Below, piece after piece: positions 13,808 to 21,563 of a stretch of 32,007 bases of DNA. Within the stretch, counting starts at the first letter, position 1, and each line of letters opens with the position of its first letter. The notes under the pieces are model-generated. The model did no database searches and was not told the origin of the DNA. It worked only from the letters and a program-made list of their open reading frames with translations. Made by a program: the position numbers and the translations under genes. Source of the stretch: Candidatus Freyrarchaeum guaymasense (GTDB lineage: Archaea > Asgardarchaeota > Jordarchaeia > Jordarchaeales > Freyrarchaeaceae); contig JAUQZD010000022.1 of the NCBI GenBank assembly GCA_030587405.1, positions 1 through 32,007 on the forward strand. Direction: 5' to 3'.

Positions 13808-14924
13808 GTACGCCCTCCTAGGCAGAGAGTTAAGGTTTGAGGAGAGGGTTTACGTCACGATCTCGAGCAGTGGATTTATAAAGAGGGTTTCACCCTCCCC
13901 GCCTAGGAGGGTGGATGAGGAGTATGATTCATGCCTTCTCACCCCGGGGTTCATCAACGCTCACACGCACGTAGGAGACTCCTTCTTTAAGGAGGTCGGG
14001 TTTAACGTTCCCGTGGAGGAGCTGGTTGCGCCTCCAGACGGGCTTAAACACAGGCTTTTAAGGAATGCAGGGGAGGACGACGTTAAGGAGGGGATTAGGT
14101 GCGCGGCGGAGGAGATGCTGTCCTCCGGAACCACGGCTTTCGCGGACTTCAGGGAGGGAGGCGTCAGGGGGGCGCTGATCCTTAGGAGGGCGCTTGAGGG
14201 CACGCCTATACGCTACATAATACTGGGAAGGAATGATGGGTTGGAGGAGCTGCTCCGCGTGTGCGATGGCGTAGGGCTCCCCTCAACCAACCTTTACAGC
14301 GACGAGGAGTTGAGGAGGATCTCTGAGGCATGCAGGTTGAACGGGCTTCTAGTGGCGGCTCACGCCTCCGAAACAGTGAGGGAGAGGGAGCTGGCCGTCA
14401 AGATGTATGGTGTGTCGGATGCTGTGAGGGCTGTTAAGGTGCTTAACGCCGACCTCCTAGTCCACTTAACGCACGTTGACGAGGAGGAGCTACCCCTCTT
14501 ATCGGGGAGGGGGGTTGCATGCTGCCCGAGGGCTAACGCGTACCTCGGCGTCGGGCTCCCCCCCGTCGAGAGGATGGTTAGGGCGGGAGTCAGGGTTTGC
14601 CTTGGAACGGACAACGTGATGGTGAACAGCCCCGACCTCCTAAGAGAAATGGACTTTCTGGGGAAGATGGTTAGGGCTAGGTCCGGCCCAGCATGCCTCG
14701 AGGCCAGGGAGATAGTTAAGATGGTGACGGTTAACCCGGCTGAGGTTTTGGGGCTGAACTCGGGGTGGATTGAGAGGGGGAGGTGCGCTGACCTTGCGGT
14801 CATAGACCTTGACGCCGCCAACGTTAAGCCGGTTCACCACCCTTACCAGGCGCTTGTCCACAGGGTTAAGTCCGAGAACGTGCTGTGCGTCTACGTTGGG
14901 GGTGTTAAAGCCTATGAAAGGTAA
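13788..14924 (+). CDS. Amidohydrolase of the cytosine/SAH deaminase type inside the riboflavin operon
   Basis: This 378-residue TIM-barrel metalloenzyme has a complete set of metal and catalytic residues for the ATZ/TRZ-like deaminase branch: HxH at His59/His61 (NAHTHVGD), His192 with Glu195 in HASET (the H-x-x-E proton shuttle of deaminases), His229 in HLTH, and Asp275 in GTDN. The N- and C-terminal beta-sandwich strands are present (LTPGFINAH; ADLAVIDLD). It overlaps arfA by 20 bases and arfC by 11, so it is almost certainly translated with the pathway. The creatininase-type deformylase ArfB and a known aminopyrimidine deaminase are both absent from the cluster. It may supply the deaminase, or less likely the deformylase step. 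The function is inference. Confidence 0.85.
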   Translation: MKTIYCEYALLGRELRFEERVYVTISSSGFIKRVSPSPPRRVDEEYDSCLLTPGFINAHTHVGDSFFKEVGFNVPVEELVAPPDGLKHRLLRNAGEDDVKEGIRCAAEEMLSSGTTAFADFREGGVRGALILRRALEGTPIRYIILGRNDGLEELLRVCDGVGLPSTNLYSDEELRRISEACRLNGLLVAAHASETVRERELAVKMYGVSDAVRAVKVLNADLLVHLTHVDEEELPLLSGRGVACCPRANAYLGVGLPPVERMVRAGVRVCLGTDNVMVNSPDLLREMDFLGKMVRARSGPACLEAREIVKMVTVNPAEVLGLNSGWIERGRCADLAVIDLDAANVKPVHHPYQALVHRVKSENVLCVYVGGVKAYER

Positions 14925-15576
14925 ACCCTACGTTATACTTAACGCCGCCATGAGCCTTGATGGCAAAATAGCGACTGTAGGGGGGGACTCGGAGTTCTCG
15001 GACGAGGAGGACTGGAGGAGAGTGCACAGGCTCAGGGCCGAGGTCGACGCGATAATGGTTGGGGTTAACACCGTGCTAGCCGACGACCCTAAGCTGACTT
15101 CCAAGGTAGGGAGGAGCCCTTTAAGAGTTGTCGTCGACAGCATGGCCAAGACCCCTCCTACGGCGAGGGTTCTCACCTACAGGAGGGATGTGCCAACCGT
15201 GATAGCCGTGACGGGTAGGGCTCCAGCTGAAAGGGTTGAGAAGCTGAGGGAGGCAGGGGCGAGGATCCTGGTGTGCGGCGAGGGGAGGAGGGTGGACTTG
15301 GAGGTTCTCATGGAGAAGCTCTTCGAGATGGGGGTTAGAAGGCTCCTCCTTGAAGGGGGAGGAAGCCTTAACTGGGGCATGTTCGAGAAGGGGTTAGTGG
15401 ACGAGGTGAGGGTTGCCGTGGCCCCGGTGATAGTTGGCGGAAGCAGGGCGGTGACGCTCGTTGAGGGGGAGGGGTTCGGCAGGGTGAGCCAGGCGGTGAA
15501 GCTTAAAATTCTAAACGCTGAGAGGGTGGGGGGATGCTTGCTAATAACGTGCAAAGTGGAGAAAAAAGGGATTTAA
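14914..15576 (+). CDS. arfC: 2,5-diamino-6-ribosylaminopyrimidinone 5'-phosphate reductase
   Basis: This NADPH-dependent enzyme reduces the ribosyl to the ribityl side chain in archaeal and fungal riboflavin synthesis. The 220-residue protein is a single RibD C-terminal (DHFR-like) domain. It opens with PYVILNAAMSLDGKIAT, followed by DAIMVGVNTVLADDPKLT, the glycine-rich EGGGSLNWGMF segment, and APVIVGGSRAVTLVEG. No deaminase domain is fused, as in other archaea. ATG 14914 follows GGGGGTG and overlaps the amidohydrolase stop; a longer in-frame extension through that gene was rejected. It is the last gene of the operon. Confidence 0.92.
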   Translation: MKGKPYVILNAAMSLDGKIATVGGDSEFSDEEDWRRVHRLRAEVDAIMVGVNTVLADDPKLTSKVGRSPLRVVVDSMAKTPPTARVLTYRRDVPTVIAVTGRAPAERVEKLREAGARILVCGEGRRVDLEVLMEKLFEMGVRRLLLEGGGSLNWGMFEKGLVDEVRVAVAPVIVGGSRAVTLVEGEGFGRVSQAVKLKILNAERVGGCLLITCKVEKKGI

Positions 15577-15606
15577 AAAAGGGGGGAAGGAAGGAGAACG
15601 TGTGGC

Positions 15607-16068
15607 TTAGAGTAGGCGTTCTATATCCTGTTTTAGCTCCTTGAAGGCCTCGTTTTCCGGGTCGAGCGCTATGGCCTTATCTATCGTTTCCACTGCCTTC
15701 CTTTTCTCGCCTTTATCGGCGTAGCAGGCGCTTAGAACGTAGTAGAAGACTGGTATGTCGGGACGTATGGAGATCGCTTTCTCCAGGCTGTCTATTGCCT
15801 CGTCGTACCTTTTCAGCCTCATGTACGAGAAGCCCATGTAGTAGTATGCGTCCTCCGGGCCTGGAACTCCGAGCTCAATCGACTTCTTCATGGACGATGC
15901 GGCAGCCTCAAAGTTGTGCATTCTAAACTGAACCACTCCGTCATAATACCAGACGAGAGGGTGGTTAGGCGCCATTCCCTTAGCGGACTTTAGGTCCAGT
16001 TCAGCTAGGTCAAGGCGTCCCTCTCTTATGTTTCTCACGGCACTCTTCAAAACGTTTTCCAGCGACAT
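15607..16068 (-). CDS. TPR-repeat protein
   Basis: This 153-residue all-helical protein has about four tetratricopeptide repeats. The clearest are at about residues 73-106 (AYYYMGFSYMRLKRYDEAID...) and 107-140 (VFYYVLSACYADKGEKRKA...), with the canonical small and large residues at TPR positions and the A-x-x-L-D-P ending. TPRs mediate protein-protein contacts. There is no enzyme domain, signal peptide or membrane helix. It starts at ATG and converges on the riboflavin operon with 30 bases between stops. The partner is unknown. Confidence 0.85.
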   Translation of the reverse strand: MSLENVLKSAVRNIREGRLDLAELDLKSAKGMAPNHPLVWYYDGVVQFRMHNFEAAASSMKKSIELGVPGPEDAYYYMGFSYMRLKRYDEAIDSLEKAISIRPDIPVFYYVLSACYADKGEKRKAVETIDKAIALDPENEAFKELKQDIERLL

Positions 16069-16294
16069 TAAACCAACACTTGGAATGTTGCTAGGTTGCG
16101 ATAAAAAGGAGGAACCTTTCCATCACACCCGCAACTCAACATAACCGAAAAGCAGTATAAATAAATTTCTAAGAAAGGCGGGAGGCAACCTAAAACCTGA
16201 ACAGTGAAGGCGACATTCTAATTAGAACACATTTCTACTGTAAGCCTTGCGAAACTGTTAAATGTTTGGTGGACATGTATGGGCGTTTTGATAG

Positions 16295-16550
16295 ATGTGT
16301 CCCAGATGCGGTGGGAGGATGGAGCACCGAAAGGGACAGGTTCTGGAGTGTAAATAGACAGTTGAACGCTTCAGTAAACCTATACCTAAGGATGAGAGGC
16401 TTCCCTCCTTCAATGAGGGTTTGGGAGGAAATTGTTCCCCAGACCCGAGGAGGGGTGGGCCCCCTCGATAGGGGCGAGACCGATGACACGCCCCCAATGA
16501 ATCCAGAGGGAGACGAAGCTGACGCCCCCAAAGCGGACACGCACCTATAA
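16295..16550 (+). pseudogene. Frameshifted C-terminal remnant of tnpB (IS605/IS1341 type)
   Basis: Two frames together read like the end of TnpB. From 16295 one frame gives MCPRCGGRMEHRKGQVLECK, the first zinc knuckle and the first cysteine of the second, and then stops at TAG. A second frame, open from 16266, continues with VNRQLNASVNLYLRMRG, the D-R-D-x-N-A-x-N-L equivalent, then FPPS and a proline-rich tail with TPPMNPEGDE to TAA 16548. One cysteine of the second pair and a few bases are lost at the junction, and nothing of the RuvC body remains upstream. A TATA-like AGTATAAATAAAT at about 16153-16165 precedes it. Confidence 0.7.
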
Positions 16551-16576
16551 AGACCACGTCCGCTGAACCCCGCATG

Positions 16577-16966
16577 CTAAATTCGGTATGAGACTATTCC
16601 CGCAGCTATTAGGGCGATTCCCCCTGTTATGCTGCCGGCAACAGGCAACCATATTTCCAAGATGGAGAGGGCCGTGAGCGTGGCTCCCGTGGCTAGAAAC
16701 ACTGCTGCCGCTCGTTTAACCTCACCTTGACCCACGTACCTGCATCCTAACAGTGAAATGGCGCCTAGCACTATGGGAATTAGGCTTTCAAGGGCTGTGA
16801 ATGGTGCCAACGCGTAGATGAAGAATGCACCTATCGACGCGAAGGGCATATATGAGAGGATGGATGCGATGATGAGGGGGGTTACGATGCTTTCGATGGC
16901 TCCAGCGATGGCTAACACGGCTCCGAGAACGCCAACAACGTAGGCAACATTCTCGTAGTCAATCAT
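16577..16966 (-). CDS. Small membrane protein, four predicted helices
   Basis: The protein has 129 residues and is mostly hydrophobic, with segments at about residues 7-27, 29-52, 57-75 and two closely spaced ones from 85 to 125. There are few charges outside short loops (GQGEVKR). No family motif is recognised; it could be a DUF-type archaeal membrane protein. ATG 16966 was chosen over GTG 16975 because AAGGTG lies 7 bases before it. A TATA-like ATATAAA is on the minus strand at 17025-17031. Downstream lies the tnpB remnant, so its 3' context is a disturbed region. Confidence 0.65.
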   Translation of the reverse strand: MIDYENVAYVVGVLGAVLAIAGAIESIVTPLIIASILSYMPFASIGAFFIYALAPFTALESLIPIVLGAISLLGCRYVGQGEVKRAAAVFLATGATLTALSILEIWLPVAGSITGGIALIAAGIVSYRI

Positions 16967-17136
16967 AAAGGACACCTTAGGTTAGTTGTGGTTCACGCTT
17001 TTTCCACCAGTCTCTATTTTTAAATTTATATGCGTTTCGGAGTGATGGTTTCCCTTAAAATGCCTTCCTTCTTTTGCTTGAATCGTTTCTTTCGGAGGCG
17101 AAAAGCTTCTAACGTGACGTTACCTATTTCTTATGG

Positions 17137-18402
17137 GTGGATACCGTGAGGGTTGGCTTACCCCAGATGCCGTGGTTTGGTGACGTGGTTTTAGAGCTGG
17201 AGTTCCCCGAGGAATGGGATGTGCATGTCTGCGGTATGGCGGGTGACGGGAAAAAGCCTCTAAGCACGGAGCAGATCCTGTCAGCGTTGAGGAACCCTAT
17301 TGGAGTGAAGGCTTTGGACAGGATGGCGGAGGGAAAGGAGGAGGCAGTGATAGTATTCGACGACATGACGAGGCCTACGAGGGTGTACGAGATAGCCCCC
17401 CTAGTTCTTGAGGAGATGAGGAAGGGAGGGATAAGAGAGGATCATGTGAGGTTCATCTGTGCGAACGGGGCGCACGGCACGTTTGACAGGGAGGACTTCG
17501 CTAAGAAGCTTGGGGAGGAAGTAGTTGAAGGGTACCCTGTCTTCAATCATAACCCGTACAGCAACGTAGACTACTTGGGGCACACCAAGCACGGGACTCC
17601 GGTGGAGGTAAACGCCGAGGTTATGAGCTGCGACTTGAAGGTTGCCATCGGATGCATAGTCCCCCACCCGCAGTTTGGCTTCGGAGGGGGGGCGAAGATT
17701 GTTCTGCCGGGTGTATCAAGCGTGAGAACCATATCGTTTAACCACGGGGACCTAGGCGGATGGTCTGCAGCCTCGGACTACAGGGAGATGCACCCCAGCT
17801 GCCAGCTGGCTTACGGGAGGGTTAACGAGGAGAACATTATGAGGCAGGACGCTGAGGAGGCAGCCAGAATGGTTGGATTGGACATGGTGGTGAACGTCCT
17901 GGTGGACTTCAGGAGGAACTCGACGGACGTCTTCGCGGGCGACGTTGTGGGGGCGCAGAGGGAAGGGGTGAGGGAGGCAATGACGCATTACAGGGCGCAG
18001 CTCGTCCAGAACCCGGACATAGTAGTCTCTAACGCTTACTCTAAAGCCAGCGAGGCGACCATAGCGGCGTGGCCAGCGGTCATAATGAGGGAGGGAGGTA
18101 CGCTCGTGATAGTGTGCAACACTCCAACGGGGCAAGTTTCACACTACGTCCATGGTAGGTGGGGTGTTAAAAGGGTCGGTGGAAACCTCTGGCTTCCACC
18201 TACAAGAATACTGGACAGGGCGGGGAAGATAATAATCTTGTCCAAGTACCCTGAGAAGCAGCACTGGCTGGAGATGGCTCCACCAGAGAAAACAGTTAAG
18301 CTGAAAACATGGGAGGAAGTTCTCGAGGAGTTAAAGAACACGCATAAGGGGAGGCCTAGGGTAGCCGTTTTCCCCGACGCAACGATCCAGAAGCCATTCT
18401 AG
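17137..18402 (+). CDS. LarA-family (nickel-pincer) racemase/epimerase
   Basis: This 421-residue protein is a member of the DUF2088/LarA family, whose founding member racemises lactate using a covalently bound nickel pincer nucleotide. Key features: DDMTRP (75-80), NGAHGTFD with His113, PHPQFGFGGG with His177, the lysine that would carry the cofactor in GGGAKIVLPG (Lys187), and NHGD with His203. The order and spacing match LarA. The substrate may be another 2-hydroxyacid. The cofactor genes larB, larC and larE are not in the window. It starts at GTG, possibly leaderless. It is monocistronic; about 215 bases of unassigned sequence follow. Confidence 0.8.
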   Translation: MDTVRVGLPQMPWFGDVVLELEFPEEWDVHVCGMAGDGKKPLSTEQILSALRNPIGVKALDRMAEGKEEAVIVFDDMTRPTRVYEIAPLVLEEMRKGGIREDHVRFICANGAHGTFDREDFAKKLGEEVVEGYPVFNHNPYSNVDYLGHTKHGTPVEVNAEVMSCDLKVAIGCIVPHPQFGFGGGAKIVLPGVSSVRTISFNHGDLGGWSAASDYREMHPSCQLAYGRVNEENIMRQDAEEAARMVGLDMVVNVLVDFRRNSTDVFAGDVVGAQREGVREAMTHYRAQLVQNPDIVVSNAYSKASEATIAAWPAVIMREGGTLVIVCNTPTGQVSHYVHGRWGVKRVGGNLWLPPTRILDRAGKIIILSKYPEKQHWLEMAPPEKTVKLKTWEEVLEELKNTHKGRPRVAVFPDATIQKPF

Positions 18403-18617
18403 AAGCGGCTTAGAGCAGCTACCCACCCTACTTTTTCATGGGGATGAGGGAGGGTTGAAGCGTTAAACATTCCATTCCCATCGACCCCTAGGATTCGACT
18501 CGACGTTTACGCCTCTGACACGCAAACCCCCGTAGCAACAAACCACATGGAAGGATGTTCTGCAACTCTCCGGTAACGTCGCGCCCAGCGTTGAAGCCCC
18601 TTTCCACTTTTAGCTTA

Positions 18618-19694
18618 CTATTTGACGGGTGGAAGGGTGGAGGGTTTAAGAACCTGGTCGTAGTATTTCTCTCCAGGCACGTAGGAGAGGGTTATCTGGT
18701 GGAAGGTTCTTTTCGGCGTTTGGACTTCCTCAAGCATTCCTTCGATTAGCACCCTGTCCCCCTCCCTAGCCATCATCCTGAACTCCTCAACGTACGTCAC
18801 TGCCCGTACGGCGTCGTCCGCCCTCGCCCCGCTGACTGTTTCAACGTCCTCTAGGAGGTATACTGCGGGTGTGAAGTAGGAGTCCTCGTCCCCCGCCACC
18901 GTGGCTTCAACCCTAGTCCACCCCTTAAATGTTATCCTGCTTCTCGGGTCATACTCGTTCCTTATCTCACTCCAGTCCTTCACCGGCTCGAACTCGACCT
19001 TAACCTTCCGTCCAAGCTCGGGTGAGTCGTAGACGGCGTATATCATCTTCCGCTCCTCGTAGAAGAGGTACTCTTGAAGGGTGTAGTTTTTGAAGCGCCA
19101 GTTCTTGCTGAGGTGCTGGCTTGGCTGGGAGAACTCGTTAGCGAGGGGGCCGCCCTCCTCGTAGAGGCATTTGAGAGCCTCAATCAGGTCTAGGAGGTTC
19201 CTCCTCCCGTAGACGACGAGGTCTATGTCGCTGAAGTACTCGTTGTAGAAGTCGTGGAGGATCGAGCCGAAGACGCCGAAGTCCCCGTAGCTTAGCCCGG
19301 AGACCTCCATGACCATCTCGACGACGCTTATCGTCGCGTCTATCATCCTGTCAGGCTCCTCGCTGAAGAGAAGCTGAAACCTGTGGTCGGGCCTCCTCAC
19401 CTCGGAGAGCTGCCCCTCCCTAACCCCAACCATCCTGCGCTGAAGAGGCTCATGGAAAAAAGTGTACTGGGGGTATTTCTCCATGACAAACCTTAACCCT
19501 TCATCACCGTAGAACTTGTAGTAGACTATGGGGAGGCCGTCCCTGACCGCTCTAGGATCCGAACTCTGGTAGATGGTTTCGGGGGCGTACTCAACGTCGC
19601 ACACGCAAGCCGTCGGAGGGTGATCGTAACCATAAACCCTGAAGATCAGACCCTCCTGCGTTACGGGGGCGTCCCTATCCCTAACCTTCAACAC
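18618..19694 (-). CDS. Nucleotidyltransferase-fold protein (paralogue A)
   Basis: The protein has 358 residues. It carries a polymerase-beta-type nucleotidyltransferase signature in the middle: DFGVFGSI, where Gly-Ser is at 143-144, and SDIDLVVYG, with the two metal-binding aspartates at about 156 and 158. The N-terminal 120 residues form a beta-rich domain shared with the upstream paralogue, and the C-terminal 120 residues a second shared beta-rich domain (PAVYLLEDVE, ADDAVRAVTYVEEFR, VLIEGMLEEV). This fits the archaeal predicted nucleotidyltransferases of COG1665. GTG 19694 was chosen because GAGGGGTGATC lies immediately before it. The start is 7 bases after the stop of paralogue B. Confidence 0.8.
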   Translation of the reverse strand: MLKVRDRDAPVTQEGLIFRVYGYDHPPTACVCDVEYAPETIYQSSDPRAVRDGLPIVYYKFYGDEGLRFVMEKYPQYTFFHEPLQRRMVGVREGQLSEVRRPDHRFQLLFSEEPDRMIDATISVVEMVMEVSGLSYGDFGVFGSILHDFYNEYFSDIDLVVYGRRNLLDLIEALKCLYEEGGPLANEFSQPSQHLSKNWRFKNYTLQEYLFYEERKMIYAVYDSPELGRKVKVEFEPVKDWSEIRNEYDPRSRITFKGWTRVEATVAGDEDSYFTPAVYLLEDVETVSGARADDAVRAVTYVEEFRMMAREGDRVLIEGMLEEVQTPKRTFHQITLSYVPGEKYYDQVLKPSTLPPVK

Positions 19695-19701
19695 TAAGCG
19701 A

Positions 19702-20685
19702 TCACCCCTCAGCGGGCCATATGTACTCCTCCTCCCCCACACCCGACCCGACGACTATTCGAAGCCAACCGCCCTCCTCCCCTTCAACTCTTTCCAGCAT
19801 GCCCTTCGCCACGACCCTCACCCCCCTCCGCGCCACATCCCTAAACTGGCCTATCATGCTGACAACCTGCTTGACGCGTTCATCCTCGCACTCCACGCCG
19901 TAGACCGCAGGCCTGAAGACTGCCTCCCAGTCCTCCGTTACGGTGCACTCTGCCTCGACGGGCCTCAGCGCCCTGTACCTGTACTGGCCGTACCTCTCCC
20001 TTATCTCCTCGATCTTCCTCGTCGCGTTTACCACGACGCGCACCCCCTCAAACAGCACCCTGTTCCTTCTAAGCTCGTCGAAGCGGTCTGCTAGGATGGG
20101 CTGGACGACGCCCTCGTCCGCAAGCAGGAGTAGAGCCTTTTTAACCCTCCTGAAGTTTTCCGACCCGTAGACGGACACGTCCACGTCGCTTCCCTCACCG
20201 TGCATTTGGAGGGATATGGAGCCGTGGACGCCGAAGTCGCCCAGTGGAACCCCTGACTTCTCCGAGAGAAGCCTTATTATCTTCACCGCCTTCTCCTCCA
20301 GCCGGTCGAGGCTTTCCTTGCGTAGGAGGAGCCTCAACTGTTCGCATGGAACGTAGACCCTTCTTATCTTGCTCCTGGGAACCGTGACCAGCTCTTTCCC
20401 GTCGCACGGAGAGTAGTAGACGTAGTCTTCCGAGATCCTTCTTAGAGCTGACAGGACGTTACGGTAGATCTTAGGGGAGTAAAGCTTTGCTGGCCTGACG
20501 AGGGTGACCCCTTCGAGGCGCCAGGTGTAGGGTAGCCACGGAACGTCGAAGAGGTCTTTAAGGCTTGACGGAACATACTTTAAGTATGCGACCACCCTGT
20601 CCTCGGGGTGAGCGTACCCCATCGTGTAGAACACGAGGCCGTCCTCTGTTAGTATGGCGTCACCGTCCCTTGGAGTCCAGTTCAT
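19702..20685 (-). CDS. Nucleotidyltransferase-fold protein (paralogue B)
   Basis: This 327-residue protein has the same three-part architecture as its downstream neighbour. DFGVHGSISL (Gly-Ser 155-156) and GSDVDVSVYG (aspartates 167 and 169) form the nucleotidyltransferase active site. The shared N-terminal 'DGLVFYTMGYAHPEDRVVAYLKY' type motif corresponds to 'EGLIFRVYGYDHPP' in paralogue A. The conserved C-terminal region is PAVYGVECEDERVKQVV followed by VRVVAKGMLERVEG. The substrate is unknown; RNA or protein modification is possible. Its ATG overlaps the end of the PSTK-like kinase gene by 26 bases, so the three genes are probably translated together. Confidence 0.8.
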   Translation of the reverse strand: MNWTPRDGDAILTEDGLVFYTMGYAHPEDRVVAYLKYVPSSLKDLFDVPWLPYTWRLEGVTLVRPAKLYSPKIYRNVLSALRRISEDYVYYSPCDGKELVTVPRSKIRRVYVPCEQLRLLLRKESLDRLEEKAVKIIRLLSEKSGVPLGDFGVHGSISLQMHGEGSDVDVSVYGSENFRRVKKALLLLADEGVVQPILADRFDELRRNRVLFEGVRVVVNATRKIEEIRERYGQYRYRALRPVEAECTVTEDWEAVFRPAVYGVECEDERVKQVVSMIGQFRDVARRGVRVVAKGMLERVEGEEGGWLRIVVGSGVGEEEYIWPAEG

Positions 20686-21472
20686 TTAGAGCCTCCTCAA
20701 CCTTTCTTCTGAAGGCTGCTTCAGCCTCTTCAGGGGTGAGACCTGCTTTTAAGGCTTCCCTGACGAAGCTTCTTCGAACGTTGCTGAGCGCGACCGCTGA
20801 TCTTGGAGCGGACTTCACGGCTTCGGACACCACCCTCCGTGTTACCTTGTCGATTTCCTCCGCCAATCCGGGGGGCCGTCTCTCAGCCTCCCCATCCTCC
20901 GGCTTCAACGCGAGGATGCGGCTCAGCGCCTCCCTCGCAGCGTGCTCTAGGGGTGTCCTGGACAGGTTAAAGCGGGCTAGGCTTCTATCCCAGCGGTAGC
21001 GTTTCCCGGGCTCCTCGAACTTCTCGTTGACGGACGCTATGACCTCGGGGGGGATGGGTGACCCTCTAGCCTCATTCCACTTTAAAGCGTCCTCTAAGGA
21101 TGCCTCAACGTGGATTATAGCGTGGATGGCGCCTGTCCTCCTAGCTAACTCGACCATGTCGTGGCGCATCGAAGAGTAGTAGTTCATGTCGTCGTTGACC
21201 ACGCTTACACCCCTCCTCAGAAAGTACTCTGCTAGGTGTAGTGTGGCGTCCCTGACGAGGGGCTCCCTGGCAGGGTCAAACTTCTCCCTGTAAATAGGCA
21301 TCATACTCCTCACGTTGTCTGATCCGAGCACGACCGTGGGGATCCCTGCCTCCTCCATTAGGAGGGCGATGCGTGTTGCGAGGGTTGTCTTCCCGCTTGC
21401 GGGGAGGCCGCACATGACCACAAGAAACTTCCTTGGCTGACCGGCAACCTTACAGCTGGAAATCCGAGCCAC
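20660..21472 (-). CDS. PSTK/Kti12-like P-loop kinase
   Basis: The protein has 270 residues. Walker A is GLPASGKTTLA (about 22-32). The sequence SDNVRSM, the DDMNYYSSMRHDMVELAR segment and the RGSPIPPEVI stretch are typical of L-seryl-tRNA(Sec) kinase and its relative Kti12 (COG4088). True PSTK phosphorylates Ser on tRNA-Sec, but many archaea without selenocysteine carry similar proteins. No selenocysteine genes are in the window, so another RNA or protein substrate is plausible. The C-terminal 100 residues form a charged helical extension. The GTG start has GGAGG almost touching it; a start near residues 17-20 is possible. Confidence 0.75.
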   Translation of the reverse strand: MARISSCKVAGQPRKFLVVMCGLPASGKTTLATRIALLMEEAGIPTVVLGSDNVRSMMPIYREKFDPAREPLVRDATLHLAEYFLRRGVSVVNDDMNYYSSMRHDMVELARRTGAIHAIIHVEASLEDALKWNEARGSPIPPEVIASVNEKFEEPGKRYRWDRSLARFNLSRTPLEHAAREALSRILALKPEDGEAERRPPGLAEEIDKVTRRVVSEAVKSAPRSAVALSNVRRSFVREALKAGLTPEEAEAAFRRKVEEALNELDSKGR

Positions 21473-21563
21473 CCTCCATTCCTGTGAAGTCTTCTGTGGA
21501 GAAATTTGTGAAATGCTTTAATTATGGTTTTTGACTCCCTTTTAGCTAGGGAGGGTGAACGGC

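Noticed and set aside
14809..14913. N-terminal extension of arfC inside the amidohydrolase gene
   Set aside because: The extension is out-of-frame translation of the amidohydrolase; the family start and a Shine-Dalgarno sequence are at 14914.
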